From NCBI GenBank assembly GCA_963971285.1, contig OZ020251.1, positions 1,302,001 through 1,366,000 of the forward strand: 64,000 nucleotides of DNA, given 5' to 3'. This DNA is from Astropecten irregularis. Taxonomy: Eukaryota > Echinodermata > Asteroidea > Paxillosida > Astropectinidae. Shown piece after piece: positions 34,498-44,976 of the stretch. The translations under genes were made by a program, and so were the position numbers. The notes below the pieces were generated by a model, which had not been told where the DNA came from, did no database searches, and was given only the letters and a program-made list of their open reading frames with translations. Every line of letters starts with the position of its first letter. Positions within the stretch are counted from its first letter, which is position 1.

Positions 34498-34680
34498 CAG
34501 TGGAACGCAACTAGAACGAAAACGCAGGGATGCACAGAAATTTTCCATTATAGTGGTCAATCGTTATATTGTACGATGTTCAGCATAACGTTATTGTACA
34601 TAAAAATTGGAAGCCAAGGATGATGTTCGGTATAGCCAAATGTTCAGTATAGCAGTGCTCGTGATAGTGGTGTTCCACTA
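34498..34680. mobile_element. Mariner-like MITE with TA flanks
   Basis: It begins (TA)CAGTGGAACGC and ends 'tggtgttccacta'(TA), 183 bp. CAGTGGAAC ends with a TA duplication are typical of Tc1/mariner-type MITEs in many invertebrates. A fragment of the same family starts at 59686. Confidence 0.7.
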
Positions 34681-34895
34681 TAATAACTTGGCAAATAGTT
34701 ATTTTCCTTTTTGGTATCATCATGCTTCAGAGTTCCAATTCTAAACTTGAAGCAAAGACAGCAGTGTCACAAACACTGATAACATTAACTGGTATCTCAA
34801 TACCGGTAGTCATATTATGTGAGCAATTTGTTCAGAAACTGTTGGGCTGCTCTTGAGATGAAATTATACCCTTATAGGCCTTATTCATGGTGCAT

Positions 34896-35241
34896 CATAG
34901 AGTTAAATAAAAAACTAGAGTGTGCACTCTGCATGTGTTGCTCAAACCATGGCCAGCGCCATTGCATTAAGGAAACAAGGGAAAACGCGCGCGTCCCGTT
35001 TCAAATTGTGCGTACATATTCTTACCCCGGTTCGTGCGCACAGCACTGTGCATAAAATATACGTCGCGTCACGCACAGTGCGCGCAGTTCTTCGAGTAAA
35101 AAATCCGGGTACCGTTTTTGGACTCTACTGCGGTTGCTCAGTCACCCCAACCAAAATGGCGGCTGCACGTCCGTGCCAGAGTGCCGAGAGCACGCACATT
35201 GAATACGAAGCGCGCACTCTAGTTTTTTATTTAACTCTATG
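34896..35241. mobile_element. hAT-like MITE with intact ends and 8-bp target duplication
   Basis: The ends begin CATAGAGTTAAATAAAAAAC and match as inverted repeats for 27 bases without a mismatch. The exact 8-bp repeat TGGTGCAT flanks both sides (34888-34895 and 35242-35249). The 346-bp element is CpG-rich in the middle ('aacgcgcgcgtcccg', 'acgtcgcgtcacgcacagtg') and holds CAAAATGGCGGC, a good YY1-type core. No transposase is encoded. The perfect ends suggest a recent insertion. Confidence 0.9.
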
Positions 35242-35650
35242 TGGTGCATCCATCCTGCATTAGAAGCAGAGCAATCAAACCGAGGCTTGGATTCAAAGTA
35301 GTCTGGTACCCGTTTTCTTTTTTAAAATGGTGTTATCTTTTCTGAAGGGTATACAAGGAAGGTGACAAAATGGATGCGCCATGATTATGGCCTATTGGCT
35401 GTTCAGTAACCTAAGTACTGGTAAGCTCTTCCATATCATAGATCTAAACAACATGAGAACAGACTTTACAGGTACATGCACGTACTCTTTGATTATAATG
35501 TGTTTCATTAACAACGCACAATAAAATTTATTGGTGCTTTTTTTTTGTATTCTGCTTCTACTGAAGGCTCAAATCACATGACGTTGACAATGCCTCAAAA
35601 GTGATAAATTTAACCCAGATTTTGGCAGGCAAATGTCTGGCCTCTCGTTA

Positions 35651-36262
35651 TGATGGATAGCAGGACACATGGCTTCAACACTGTCTGTGTCCATTGAAAT
35701 CCTGCAGCAGTACATGGTTGGATTGTAGAGTCCTGAATCCATCCAAATACTGCCAAACCTGGCTGTGGATTTGGATGGATAACAGGACACATGGCTTCAA
35801 CACTGTCTGTGTCCATTGAAATCCTGCAGCAGTACATGGTTGGATTGTAGAGTCCTGAATCCATCCAAATACTGCCAAACCTGGCTGTGGATTTGGATGG
35901 ATAACAGGACACATGGCTTCAACACTGTCTGTGTCCATTGAAATCCTGCAGCAGTACATGGTTGGTTTGTAGAGTCCTGAATCCATCCAAATACTGCCAA
36001 ACCTGGCTGTGGATTTGGATGGATAACATGACACATGGCTTCAACACTGTCTGTGTCCATTGAAATCCTGCAGCAGTACATGGTTGGTTTGTAGAGTCCT
36101 GAATCCATCCAAATACTGCCAAACCTGGCTGTGGATTTGGATGGATAACAGGACACATGGCTTCAACACTGACTGTGTCCATTGAAATCCTGCAGCAGTA
36201 CATGGTTGGTTTGTAGAGTCCTGAATCCATCCAAATACTGCCAAACCTGGCTGTGGATTGGG
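35651..36262. repeat. 122-bp tandem array, 5 units
   Basis: The word GGATAACAGGACACATGGCT recurs about every 122 bp from 35651 (35773, 35895, 36017, 36139). The units are almost identical. Minus-strand frames of 100-119 codons run across it, each reading three successive units in three different frames, which shows they are not selected as protein. A lone diverged piece of a unit lies at 44127-44172. Confidence 0.95.
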
Positions 36263-37138
36263 ATGGGAATCGGAGAGTAGTAGGCCTACATGTATGTGAA
36301 CTAATAAATAAATTATAGGACTATTAAAGACAGGAATTTTAGATTTCACTCCAAACTGACACAGTGACAGACACAAAGATTGACCATTGCACCAATTCTA
36401 ACATATCTTCATCCTCAACGTATAACATCTCCTTCATTATTAACCGCGCAGCATTAAGAATGCACAGAACGATTTCACTCAACGCTCAACCCAAAAGTGC
36501 CCCACGACCAATTAATTATTCGTCAGAGCACGGCTAGCCGGCCAAAGCGAACAAGGGGGGAATCATACCCAGTGGTTCGCTCACAATGATTTGTGACGGC
36601 AGCGAGTGCGGCGAGCTTTTGTAATGGGTACGAAGGCCTCATGTGTGCGGCAGGGACGAAGTAAAAAAAGAGAAAAAATCAACGGGAGAATAGGGGATTT
36701 CATATAGTTAATGAATAATTCATGCATGAAAAGGGCCGTGGAAAATACAATGCTGTACGATGGATTAAACACGACCACAATTCCACACAGAGTTATTACT
36801 GAGGTATACACATATTAGATGTACAATATCACAGTAATATGCAGTATAAGAATAAGCACATATAAATATAAGGCCCAGGCTGATCTGTGTACAGTACATG
36901 TTATATACAGTGTATTCATTAGTGGCCGTGATGTATGCTTTGATGTGGGGCCAGAATGGGTCGCTGTGAATCACGGTAATTTTTTGTTAAGAGATGTGCG
37001 ATGACAATAACTAGCCAAAAGGGGCCTACATGCATATTTAGGATAAGATGTTTCATATTTTGGTTAAAATTTGTTCATTTTGTTGGGACAACGTAGATGA
37101 TAATCTACAGCTTTTTTAGAACAGTTCACACATCTTAA

Positions 37139-37477
37139 AGGTACAGTACATGATTGGTAAGATACCCAAACAGAAATGTTCACAGATTGACGTATAACTT
37201 TCAGGGTAGAAACATATTGTCAAAATATTTCTGCCTGAAATGGTGTATTTATTCAGAAATGAGTCAAACAAAGACCGAAAACAGTTTCGAACTCGGGGTG
37301 AGATAAAAACCATTCTTTGTGTTTTAAAAGAAAAATTGAGTCGGGTTTTCGCTATTTTTTCGTGACACAGATGTCCGATTGAGCTCAATTTTCACAGGTT
37401 CATTATTTCATATGCAGGCTGGATCAGACAAAGTATGAGTGCTGTTCTGTGACCGTTACCAATCATGTATTATACCT
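37139..37477. mobile_element. TTAA-flanked element, second subfamily
   Basis: TTAA lies at 37135-37138 and 37478-37481. The ends are AGGTACAGTACATGATTGGT and 'accaatcatgtattatacct'. The body contains 'gggttttcgctattttttcg', 'gatgtccgattgagctc' and 'gctgttctgtgacc', shared with 39449, 59790 and 60836. Confidence 0.8.
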
Positions 37478-37822
37478 TTAAATAAAAAGATGTGGAATAG
37501 GCACATTGACAATGAGACATGTCAGAGGTTACTGTATATTCAGGCAAACACTTGGCACTTCATTCAAGTCAGCTGCATCAGGTGCATTGTCAATGTCACT
37601 GCAAGTGCTTAACCTACAACTGTACACAGGCATGCATCTCATTCACACACATTCAATACAATTCTATAACATTTGGTCCCGGAAGCAATACAAACGTACA
37701 AGAGGCTGCGGTCAAAGGTCAGAATTTTGGAAATTTGGATCTCTGAGTCTGAGATTTGATATAAATTTCACATGAAACAATTCCATCCGAGACATTTTTT
37801 TTTATGTGAATAAAAGTGAAAC

Positions 37823-37931
37823 GAACAAAGATAATTGACTATTAAGGACACCACCAATATAGGGCTGAATAGCTCAGTTGGTTCTGGAGGTCGCTGGTTC
37901 GAATCCCGCTCCAGTCAATTTTTCATTGTTC
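37823..37931 (+). mobile_element. tRNA-like repeat between inverted arms, copy 3
   Basis: Arms GAACAAAGATAATTGAC (37823-37839) and GTCAATTTTTCATTGTTC (37914-37931) face each other. Inside are an A box TAGCTCAGTTGG and a B box GGTTCGAATCC, but the anticodon part is shortened, so no tRNA can form. Confidence 0.8.
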
Positions 37932-39448
37932 ACTGTTCAATAACGGTTTTAATTATTTAAGTAGGATCCAATTGTGAACAATATCCCACTATAAAACTAG
38001 TGTATAGCTTAACCTTTTATAAACATCAATTTGTCACCTTAAATTTAGTAGAAAAATCACAGCAAGCAGAATCGACAATGAAATATTAAATTACCTTTAG
38101 TCCATGCAAGTTTCACCATCTTCCATGATGTTAACAATACCTGTATTCTTTTGGCAGTTACTCCTTGGGAATGTGGCATATGTGACAATCTGGGAATTGT
38201 CTCACACCAAACTTTCCAGCAACAATAGAGGTCTTTGTTCACCACACTATAACAACAAACCCAGCATCTGCTGATGGCATAGCCCTGTCCACAACTTGAT
38301 TATCAAACCAACAACCCTGTCAGGATATGTCACACAATTCAACAAAACATTGAACTGGGACCAGTAATGTTCTCCAATGTAGCAACAAGCCCCCACATGC
38401 TTGCTATTACAAACAGAAATCACCAAGCAAATCCCCAGAAGACCGCAGACATTCCAGGAGACTGTGTCTAGAAGAATGGATCCATTGTCCGTGTAAGAGG
38501 TCTCCTCATCAACCTGTCTAGTATTGTTCAATCCCTACTGGTGCCCTTGGGCCTGGATCTACCCTGTAAGGCTAGTACCTGCCATCTGGAGTAAGAAGCC
38601 TTTCAACATGACATGTTTCAACCATTGAGTAAGGGTCTAGCTTCAACAAATGAAACCAGCGACGTACAGTACTACATAGCTTGCTTTAGCTTGCTGGCTG
38701 TGCATAAAATTCTACCCAGAATTGTTAGGAAATAAACTGCCCACCTTTTATCGACTGATAGCATTGAGAGTAACAACTGTTCCAGTAATACAAGCAGCAA
38801 TGAGTTAAGTAGTTGGACATCTGCTGTCGTCTCTACCGTGTTTGATGTTAGGCCCAGGAACAAACATCAGAATGAACCACAACCCCAAGCCAGAGTATTG
38901 AACGCAAACATGAGTGTAAAAAAAAAAACCTGACTTCACATTACTTTCACAATTTTTAAGTAAAATGGCTCTTTTTTATGACAAACATAATCAATTCAAC
39001 CTTCCCCTCAACTTGGAAATTGAAAATTAAGCACAGGAATGAAATAAACTCTCTAAGCTGATCAAGTAACTTCTCTATCTCACCGCAGCACAATCAAGTC
39101 AGAGAACATGTGTACCAAAGTCATTTTTCCCCCTATTTTTTAATCAGTACAAGAAGACGAAGTGATGGATTTGTAAGTTAGAAGCGGAACCTGGCTCTTA
39201 ACTTGTCAATCTGAGGACGTGCCGTATTTAACTTGTCAAGATTCAAAGAGGTCCTGGTCCATCATCTTGTCTTGTCTGCGACATTCTATTGATCAACAGC
39301 AGATATTCAACTTACTCTAACTCTTAATCATCCACATTCAAAATGTGATACAAATATATGTTCCTTCAACTTTATGGTTATGTACAAGTAAGCTGCTCCA
39401 TGGTTGCATACATACATGTACTTGACAAGCTAACTTTTCCCTTCTTAA

Positions 39449-39728
39449 AAGTAATATCATACTTTGGTTTTTGTCAAAGAAATACAGATTCATGGGAAAA
39501 CGTATCAAGGTAGATACAGTACCAGTCATCTGTGAAAATTTCAGTCCAATACGATATATGAAAATACGTACATGTATATGAAAAATTGAGTCCGGTTTTC
39601 GCTATTTTCTCGTGACTCTGATGTCCGATTGAACACAAATTTTCACAGGTGTGTTATTTTATGTACATGCTGGATCAGACAAAGTGTAAGTGCTGTTCTG
39701 TGACTTTTACCAATCATGTATTATACCC
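39449..39728. mobile_element. TTAA-flanked element, hybrid of two subfamilies
   Basis: TTAA flanks both sides (39445-39448, 39729-39732). The left part ('gtaatatcatactttgg', 'gtcaaagaaatacagattca') is the end of the 28981/49520 type; the right part ('gagtccggttttcgctattt', 'gctgttctgtgac') is the 37139 type. Confidence 0.75.
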
Positions 39729-40454
39729 TTAAACAGGTCACATTTCTCCAATTCTAAAACGAATGTACATGATACATTTTTAACTTCTTTACAACTGAAA
39801 AACAACTGCGATGATTTAAACTAAGTTATGAATATGGTGGGTAGCTAAAGTTTGCTCAGTACAACCCAGAAAACCTGTTTAGATATGACAGAAGGTAAAA
39901 CCGAACTGGTTTCAGCACAAGCTACCCTAAAATCATCATTTTGTTCTTTTCGTCAATTTTCTTTCATTTTGAACGGAAACTAAATTGTGAAAAAATATCA
40001 TTATCCTTTCCCAGCAAACATAATTTTGTATTGTTGTGGCTTTCGTCACCCCAAAAGGTCCCCATCTTTGCCTGTATGAGTTGACCTAAAGGGCCCAACC
40101 CTCTGTTATTTCTACCATATACCCCATGGGACCACTGCATACCTTGTCTAACCATGTACCACCTTAAACAATGGCTAAACACTATGTGTTTTGTTTTCAC
40201 CATTACCTCCAAGGTTCTCTAGTCTCTGGTCTTCTTGTGTCTCAGTCTGTAAATTTCGGAGAATTTTTGAAACTGAGACAGGGGAGGGAGGGGGCTGCAG
40301 GAAAATTTAATATCTGGAGATTTCTTCAATTGTATGTTCATTTTCCCAACTGGTTGTGCTGTGGGAGGGGAGAACATAAATTTATATTGAGTCTGTCCTT
40401 GCAAATGTTTCTCAACCAACATTGAAGACCTGAAAAATATCATGCTTTGAGTAA

Positions 40455-40850
40455 AGATGGCCTGATGTTTTGATAAGTACACCTACAGGATCTTTCTCAA
40501 ACTCAAAGGCTACATGTATATGGTCAGAGTTGAGAGGACCTGGCGTTTCAATCCTATAGCAGGATCTTTCTCAAAGGCTAAATGGAAATGGTCAGAGTTG
40601 AGAGGACCTGGCGTTTCAATCCTATAGCAGGATCTTTCTCAAAGGCTAAATGGAAATGGTCAGAGTTAGGATAGCCTGACGTTTCAGTCCTAGCACTAAT
40701 AGCAGGATCTTTCCCAAAGACTACTGTATGTTCAGAGTTACAGTAGGACGGCCTGATGTTTCATTCCTAGCAGGATCTTTCTCAAAGGCTAAATGGTCAG
40801 AGATAGTAGGATCCTCACAGGATCTTTCTCAAAGGCTGTTACTTACTTGC
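40455..40850. repeat. Expanded GGATCTTTCTCAAAGGC array (foldback family)
   Basis: AGGATCTTTCTCAAAGGCTA or a close variant occurs about six times at 60-75 bp spacing, with 'tggtcagagtt' and 'ggcgtttcaatcctatagca'. It is the long form of the element seen with one or two units at 6228, 42212 and 43020. Confidence 0.85.
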
Positions 40851-42144
40851 TCAGCTAGCGGACAAAGTTCAGAGCTAACCCTGTAAGCAAATGATGATCA
40901 ATCATTGAGCAGATAGTGTAAGCAATGCCATCAAATGGAGCCACAATCATTTCATGGCACTGGACAGAAGTTCATTCATGCCAATACTTTCACTTTGCCA
41001 GCACAAGAGTTGGGAAAGTCAACGGAAAAGTACAGTTGGAATGTTCACAATTATTGTCAATATCAGGAATCTCAAAGTAAAAGAAATACACAGCATTTAA
41101 AGCACTCCTGGAGGCATGAGTTAAAACACATGATTTTCATTAAAACTTTAATGGTTCTGTTTTCAACAGAAGATTTATACTGTAGATTTCATGTGGGTTT
41201 GTTGCTGGGGTGGATAGGGGGCAAGAATCCCTCGTAGAGCTGCCCCCACCCCTAACCCATCAATAAATACTGGTCATCAAAACTAGCTGTCCCTGGGCAG
41301 TGCTAACCTCCACACCAATGTATGCCCTAAGCATCCTACGAGGCTGTAATTATACGTTTTATAATTTGAAATGAAGTGATAACATGGAGCATAAAGCCAC
41401 CAAACCAATTCTCAATTTAGTCAATTCCATGAAAAGGCTTAGACTTGTCAAGTCAGACAAAATCTGTTTGAAGTCCTGCAGGATTCTAAAATACTAAGAA
41501 TAGCCAGATCTTCTATCATTCCAAGGCACTGCAAGTTCACATGGGACATATCCGCAGGCCCATCTTGGTCCAGTCATTGCTAAGTGCTATAGGGGTATTG
41601 CATAGTCTTTGACCATTTGATGTAGCCCTGGATGCTGCAGTCTTGAATAGTCACCAACATAAAAAACTTTCTCGGCAAATTGCTCACTCATATTAGTAAA
41701 CCTTTCACAATACCAATGAAGATAGATTAAAATATGAACATTACAATTTATACAGTTTTATAAAATCACAATAATTTACATAAACACAAGGTTTATTTCA
41801 AACATCTTAATCTACCCACCATGAAATAATTATAAATCAGGTTTAATTTGATGAGAATTTTCTTGTTATGAAAGCAAGGAGTACCGTGCTGGAAAGTACA
41901 GGTAACACTACAAGCTACAAGCCTTAAATAACTTATGAACAGACGGCCAGAAAAGCTGGTTTAGGGTTCTAGAGCCGCGAGGAAAGCCTCAAAGGAACGA
42001 TCCTCAGCATGGGGTACTGACTGAAAACACAATCCATAATGCCTTCAAATTTCACTCATTCATAAATTTGACTTCACCAGAGAGCCAAAATGTATTAACG
42101 TGCCGTGTAGTCACTCATTTTCAATTTCTACTTAAAAATGAAAC

Positions 42145-42375
42145 TATACGAGTAATAAACTGCTGCAAACTGCTCATTGGCCAAAATAATGACCTACACT
42201 GTAAAATTTATAAAATGCTTGGAGTTAGGAGGACCTCATACATTTTAATCCTAGCAGGATCTTTCTCAAAGGCTAGATGGACAGAGTTATGAGGGGCTGA
42301 TGTTTCAATCCTAGCAGGATCTTTCTCGGAGGCTAAAAAAACATGTCAGGCCCTCCTAACTCCAAGCGTTTTAAA
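42145..42375. mobile_element. GGAGTTAGGAGG foldback element, two-unit copy
   Basis: The left arm AAAATGCTTGGAGTTAGGAG (from 42212) is answered by 'ggccctcctaactccaagcg' and TTTT on the right (to about 42373). Between are two units with TCCTAGCAGGATCTTTCTC. The left flank 'aataaactgctgcaaactgc' matches flanks of other copies. Confidence 0.75.
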
Positions 42376-43019
42376 AAATGAAACTTCCAGACGAGATAGC
42401 AATATCTCACTAAGCTCCATTGATAAAAAGTGTACTTCGAGTGTACTACATCAGAGTTTTATTGTGATTTTTTCTTGGGTACACGTAGAATAAACGTACA
42501 GGACATAATATTATTAACCCTTTACAGAGAAAGGAAACTAGGTTAAAGGTCCTGCTGAGATGCCGACCAGGGGTCCAGCGCTGCCCACTTTTTCTCATTT
42601 CTGGCCAATCAGCTCGAAACGACACAACAACTGTTGCAGGCTAGCTACACTGGTAACCATTTTGATTATGGGAAATTTGTTTGGCCGGTATTCAATTTCT
42701 TTGTTATTGTGATGTACACAGTCGGTGACGTATACCAGTCCTCTAGAGTTTTACCTTTGACAACTCAAATTCTCTACACGTAATTACTTGATTATCCAAT
42801 AGACGTATTACTTGCACACAAACACACAATCAAAAGATGGTATATAATACTGATATGTCGGAACTCTGCGTTCCGAAGAGAAATTATGTGAAGAATCTTA
42901 ATTCCAATTAGCACAGCTGCGCTGTATTTTGTGTACATGTGTCTTCAAATTTTTCTCTCACATGTTGTCCTGCATCTCAAAAGCAGTTACTTTTATTCTT
43001 CTAACGTTTAACTTACATG

Positions 43020-43195
43020 TCTTTTTATCCTGCTAGGATTGAAACACGTCAGGCCCTCCTAACTCTGACCATTTAGCTTTTGAGAATGATCCTGCTAGGA
43101 TTGAAACGCATTAGGCCCTCCTAACTCCAAGCATTTTATAAATTTCAGGTCTTTATTTTAGCTGATGAGTAGTTTGCAGCACTATACCTGTATTG
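43020..43195. mobile_element. GGAGTTAGGAGG foldback family, right-hand copy
   Basis: It carries two units with GATCCTGCTAGGATTGAAAC and 'aggccctcctaactccaagc', then the shared flank 'ctgatgagtagtttgcagca'. Confidence 0.75.
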
Positions 43196-43500
43196 CTTTT
43201 AACATTTCATTTGAAAAAGTTCAGAAGACATTTTTCACTGAGTCAGGAGGACAAGTTCAAAGTACGGGGAAAATAAATATTAAAAACAAAATATTCCAAA
43301 GGTTAAATGTTCCTCCACAGAAGCAGAGGCAATATATTGTGAACTTTTATCGCGGTATTCTCAAAAATTGTGAATATTATCTATGAAAGAGGAAGTTAGT
43401 GAGATTGATTTTTGATATCAACTACAGAAATAACCAACTAAACATAAGAACAATGGGGACTATGCCATTATGGTTTTGATGTGAAAGCACAATAAATACA

Positions 43501-43835
43501 GGGCTCAAATTGCATGAAAAAAAGCTCTGGACAGCAGGTCTAGTAACTGAAGCATTTTACTAGACCTGAACTTTTTTCACTAGACCTTTGGCATTCATGA
43601 ACATAGGAAAACAGTAATTGTATGCAATATCGTGTAAAAAATCATCAATTTAGGAAACTATGTAAGGGCTCAAATTACGTTAAAAAGACAGCAGCTCTAG
43701 TTACTGAAGCATTTTACTACTTTAAATTACTAAACCTGAACTTTTTTCACTAGACCTTTGGCATACATGTATAAAGGAAAATCGTAATTGTAGGCAATAT
43801 TGTATCAAAAATCTTCAATTTAGGCAGCATTTTAA
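43501..43835 (+). repeat. Direct repeat, two ~170-bp units
   Basis: Both units start GGGCTCAAATT and contain 'ttactgaagcattttacta', 'cctgaacttttttcactaga' and 'cctttggcat', with ends 'caatttagg'. Preceded by ACAGG, the start resembles a hAT-type end, but no partner end was found. Confidence 0.8.
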
Positions 43836-44126
43836 TTGTGCAAGGAAAACAAAATCATTAGACAGCTGGACTAGTGCAGTACACACTTTAGACCGACAAT
43901 GAAATCACCTGACTCGGTCCACGGTCTAGTGGATATTTCGAGACCTGCAATATGGTATAAATACTCAATGAATTTCAAAGTGTAAATGTCAGATTGATGA
44001 AAGAGATGGTTTTGAAAGATCCAACTGGTTCCTAACTTCACATTCACTCTGACAGGAATTTAAAACATTTTGCTCACTTCAAATTTTTAGACAAAATGTA
44101 ATAAGTTTACAATTTGTTCGTAGAGT

Positions 44127-44172
44127 CCTGAATCCTTCCAAATACTGCCAAACCTGATGTGGATTTAGATAA
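44127..44172. repeat. Isolated part-unit of the 122-bp repeat
   Basis: 'agagtcctgaatccttccaa' and 'atactgccaaacctgatgtg' match the unit of the array at 35651-36262 with small differences, about 8 kb away. Confidence 0.75.
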
Positions 44173-44772
44173 ATTGAAAGTAGTAGGCTTAAAAGACAAG
44201 TAAATAAAAGCAATTTGGATTATTTGGAATGAGAGTATAGGGACTAAAAATTATTATTATTAGGAATTTTTTTCTTCAAAATCTACTTTGGAAAAATAAA
44301 ACAATAACAACCCAAAGACTGATGAAACTACTTACATAATTCTTTGTTTTATAAGAACCCCTTTACAAATGACTTAGATTTGTTAAGTCATTTTGTTGAG
44401 CAAATAACATTTGTTTGATTTATTAATTTTTTGTTTAATTTTTATATTAAATTGATTTCAATATATCACTTTTATAATTATTTTCGGGTAGAAATATGTT
44501 TTGGTCAACAATGTTACTGGTCATTGAAATGACCTAAGAATTCAGGACAGTGATACACATTGCAGTCACACAGAAGAATTAAGCAATCAGATATTACATA
44601 GATCTGATGACATAAGAACAACCTCGCAGTAAAATGTTGAATGATTAGCTGCCGTCTCAACGACGTGTTTACATCATTTCTTGCAGCACAATGACGACAC
44701 CACCATCACATAAAGGAGGACATTACACAGATAGGTCTAGGTCTTGTATCGCATCATATATACAATGCAGCC

Positions 44773-44976
44773 ATTATTGTTTACATTTTCCAATCTGTCA
44801 AAGAATCACGTAGACTTACACAGGCGTCGGCTGATAATCTCTACCGTTCATATGAGAACATTTACGCCCGACGATAAATTCAAGTGAACGGTAGAAAGGA
44901 GAGAGAGAGCCGGCTTTGCTCATTGTTCAGCGCGGCAGAGAAAATTAGACCTGATCCATATTGTAATCAAAGATAA
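44773..44976. promoter_or_regulatory. Possible enhancer patch with HMG, Fox and TCF-type sites
   Basis: ATTATTGTTTAC (44773-44784) combines a Sox-like ATTGTT and a Fox-like TGTTTAC. CATTGTT (44921-44927) is a full Sox consensus in reverse (AACAATG). AATCAAAGATAA (44965-44976) holds a TCF/LEF core and a GATA word. The stretch is repeat-free and has several CpGs. SoxD proteins bind AACAAT, so self-regulation is conceivable; this is conjecture. Confidence 0.25.

Noticed and set aside
35569-36376. Set of 100-119 codon minus-strand frames
   Set aside because: Each is the 122-bp repeat read in changing frames, so no single protein is kept.
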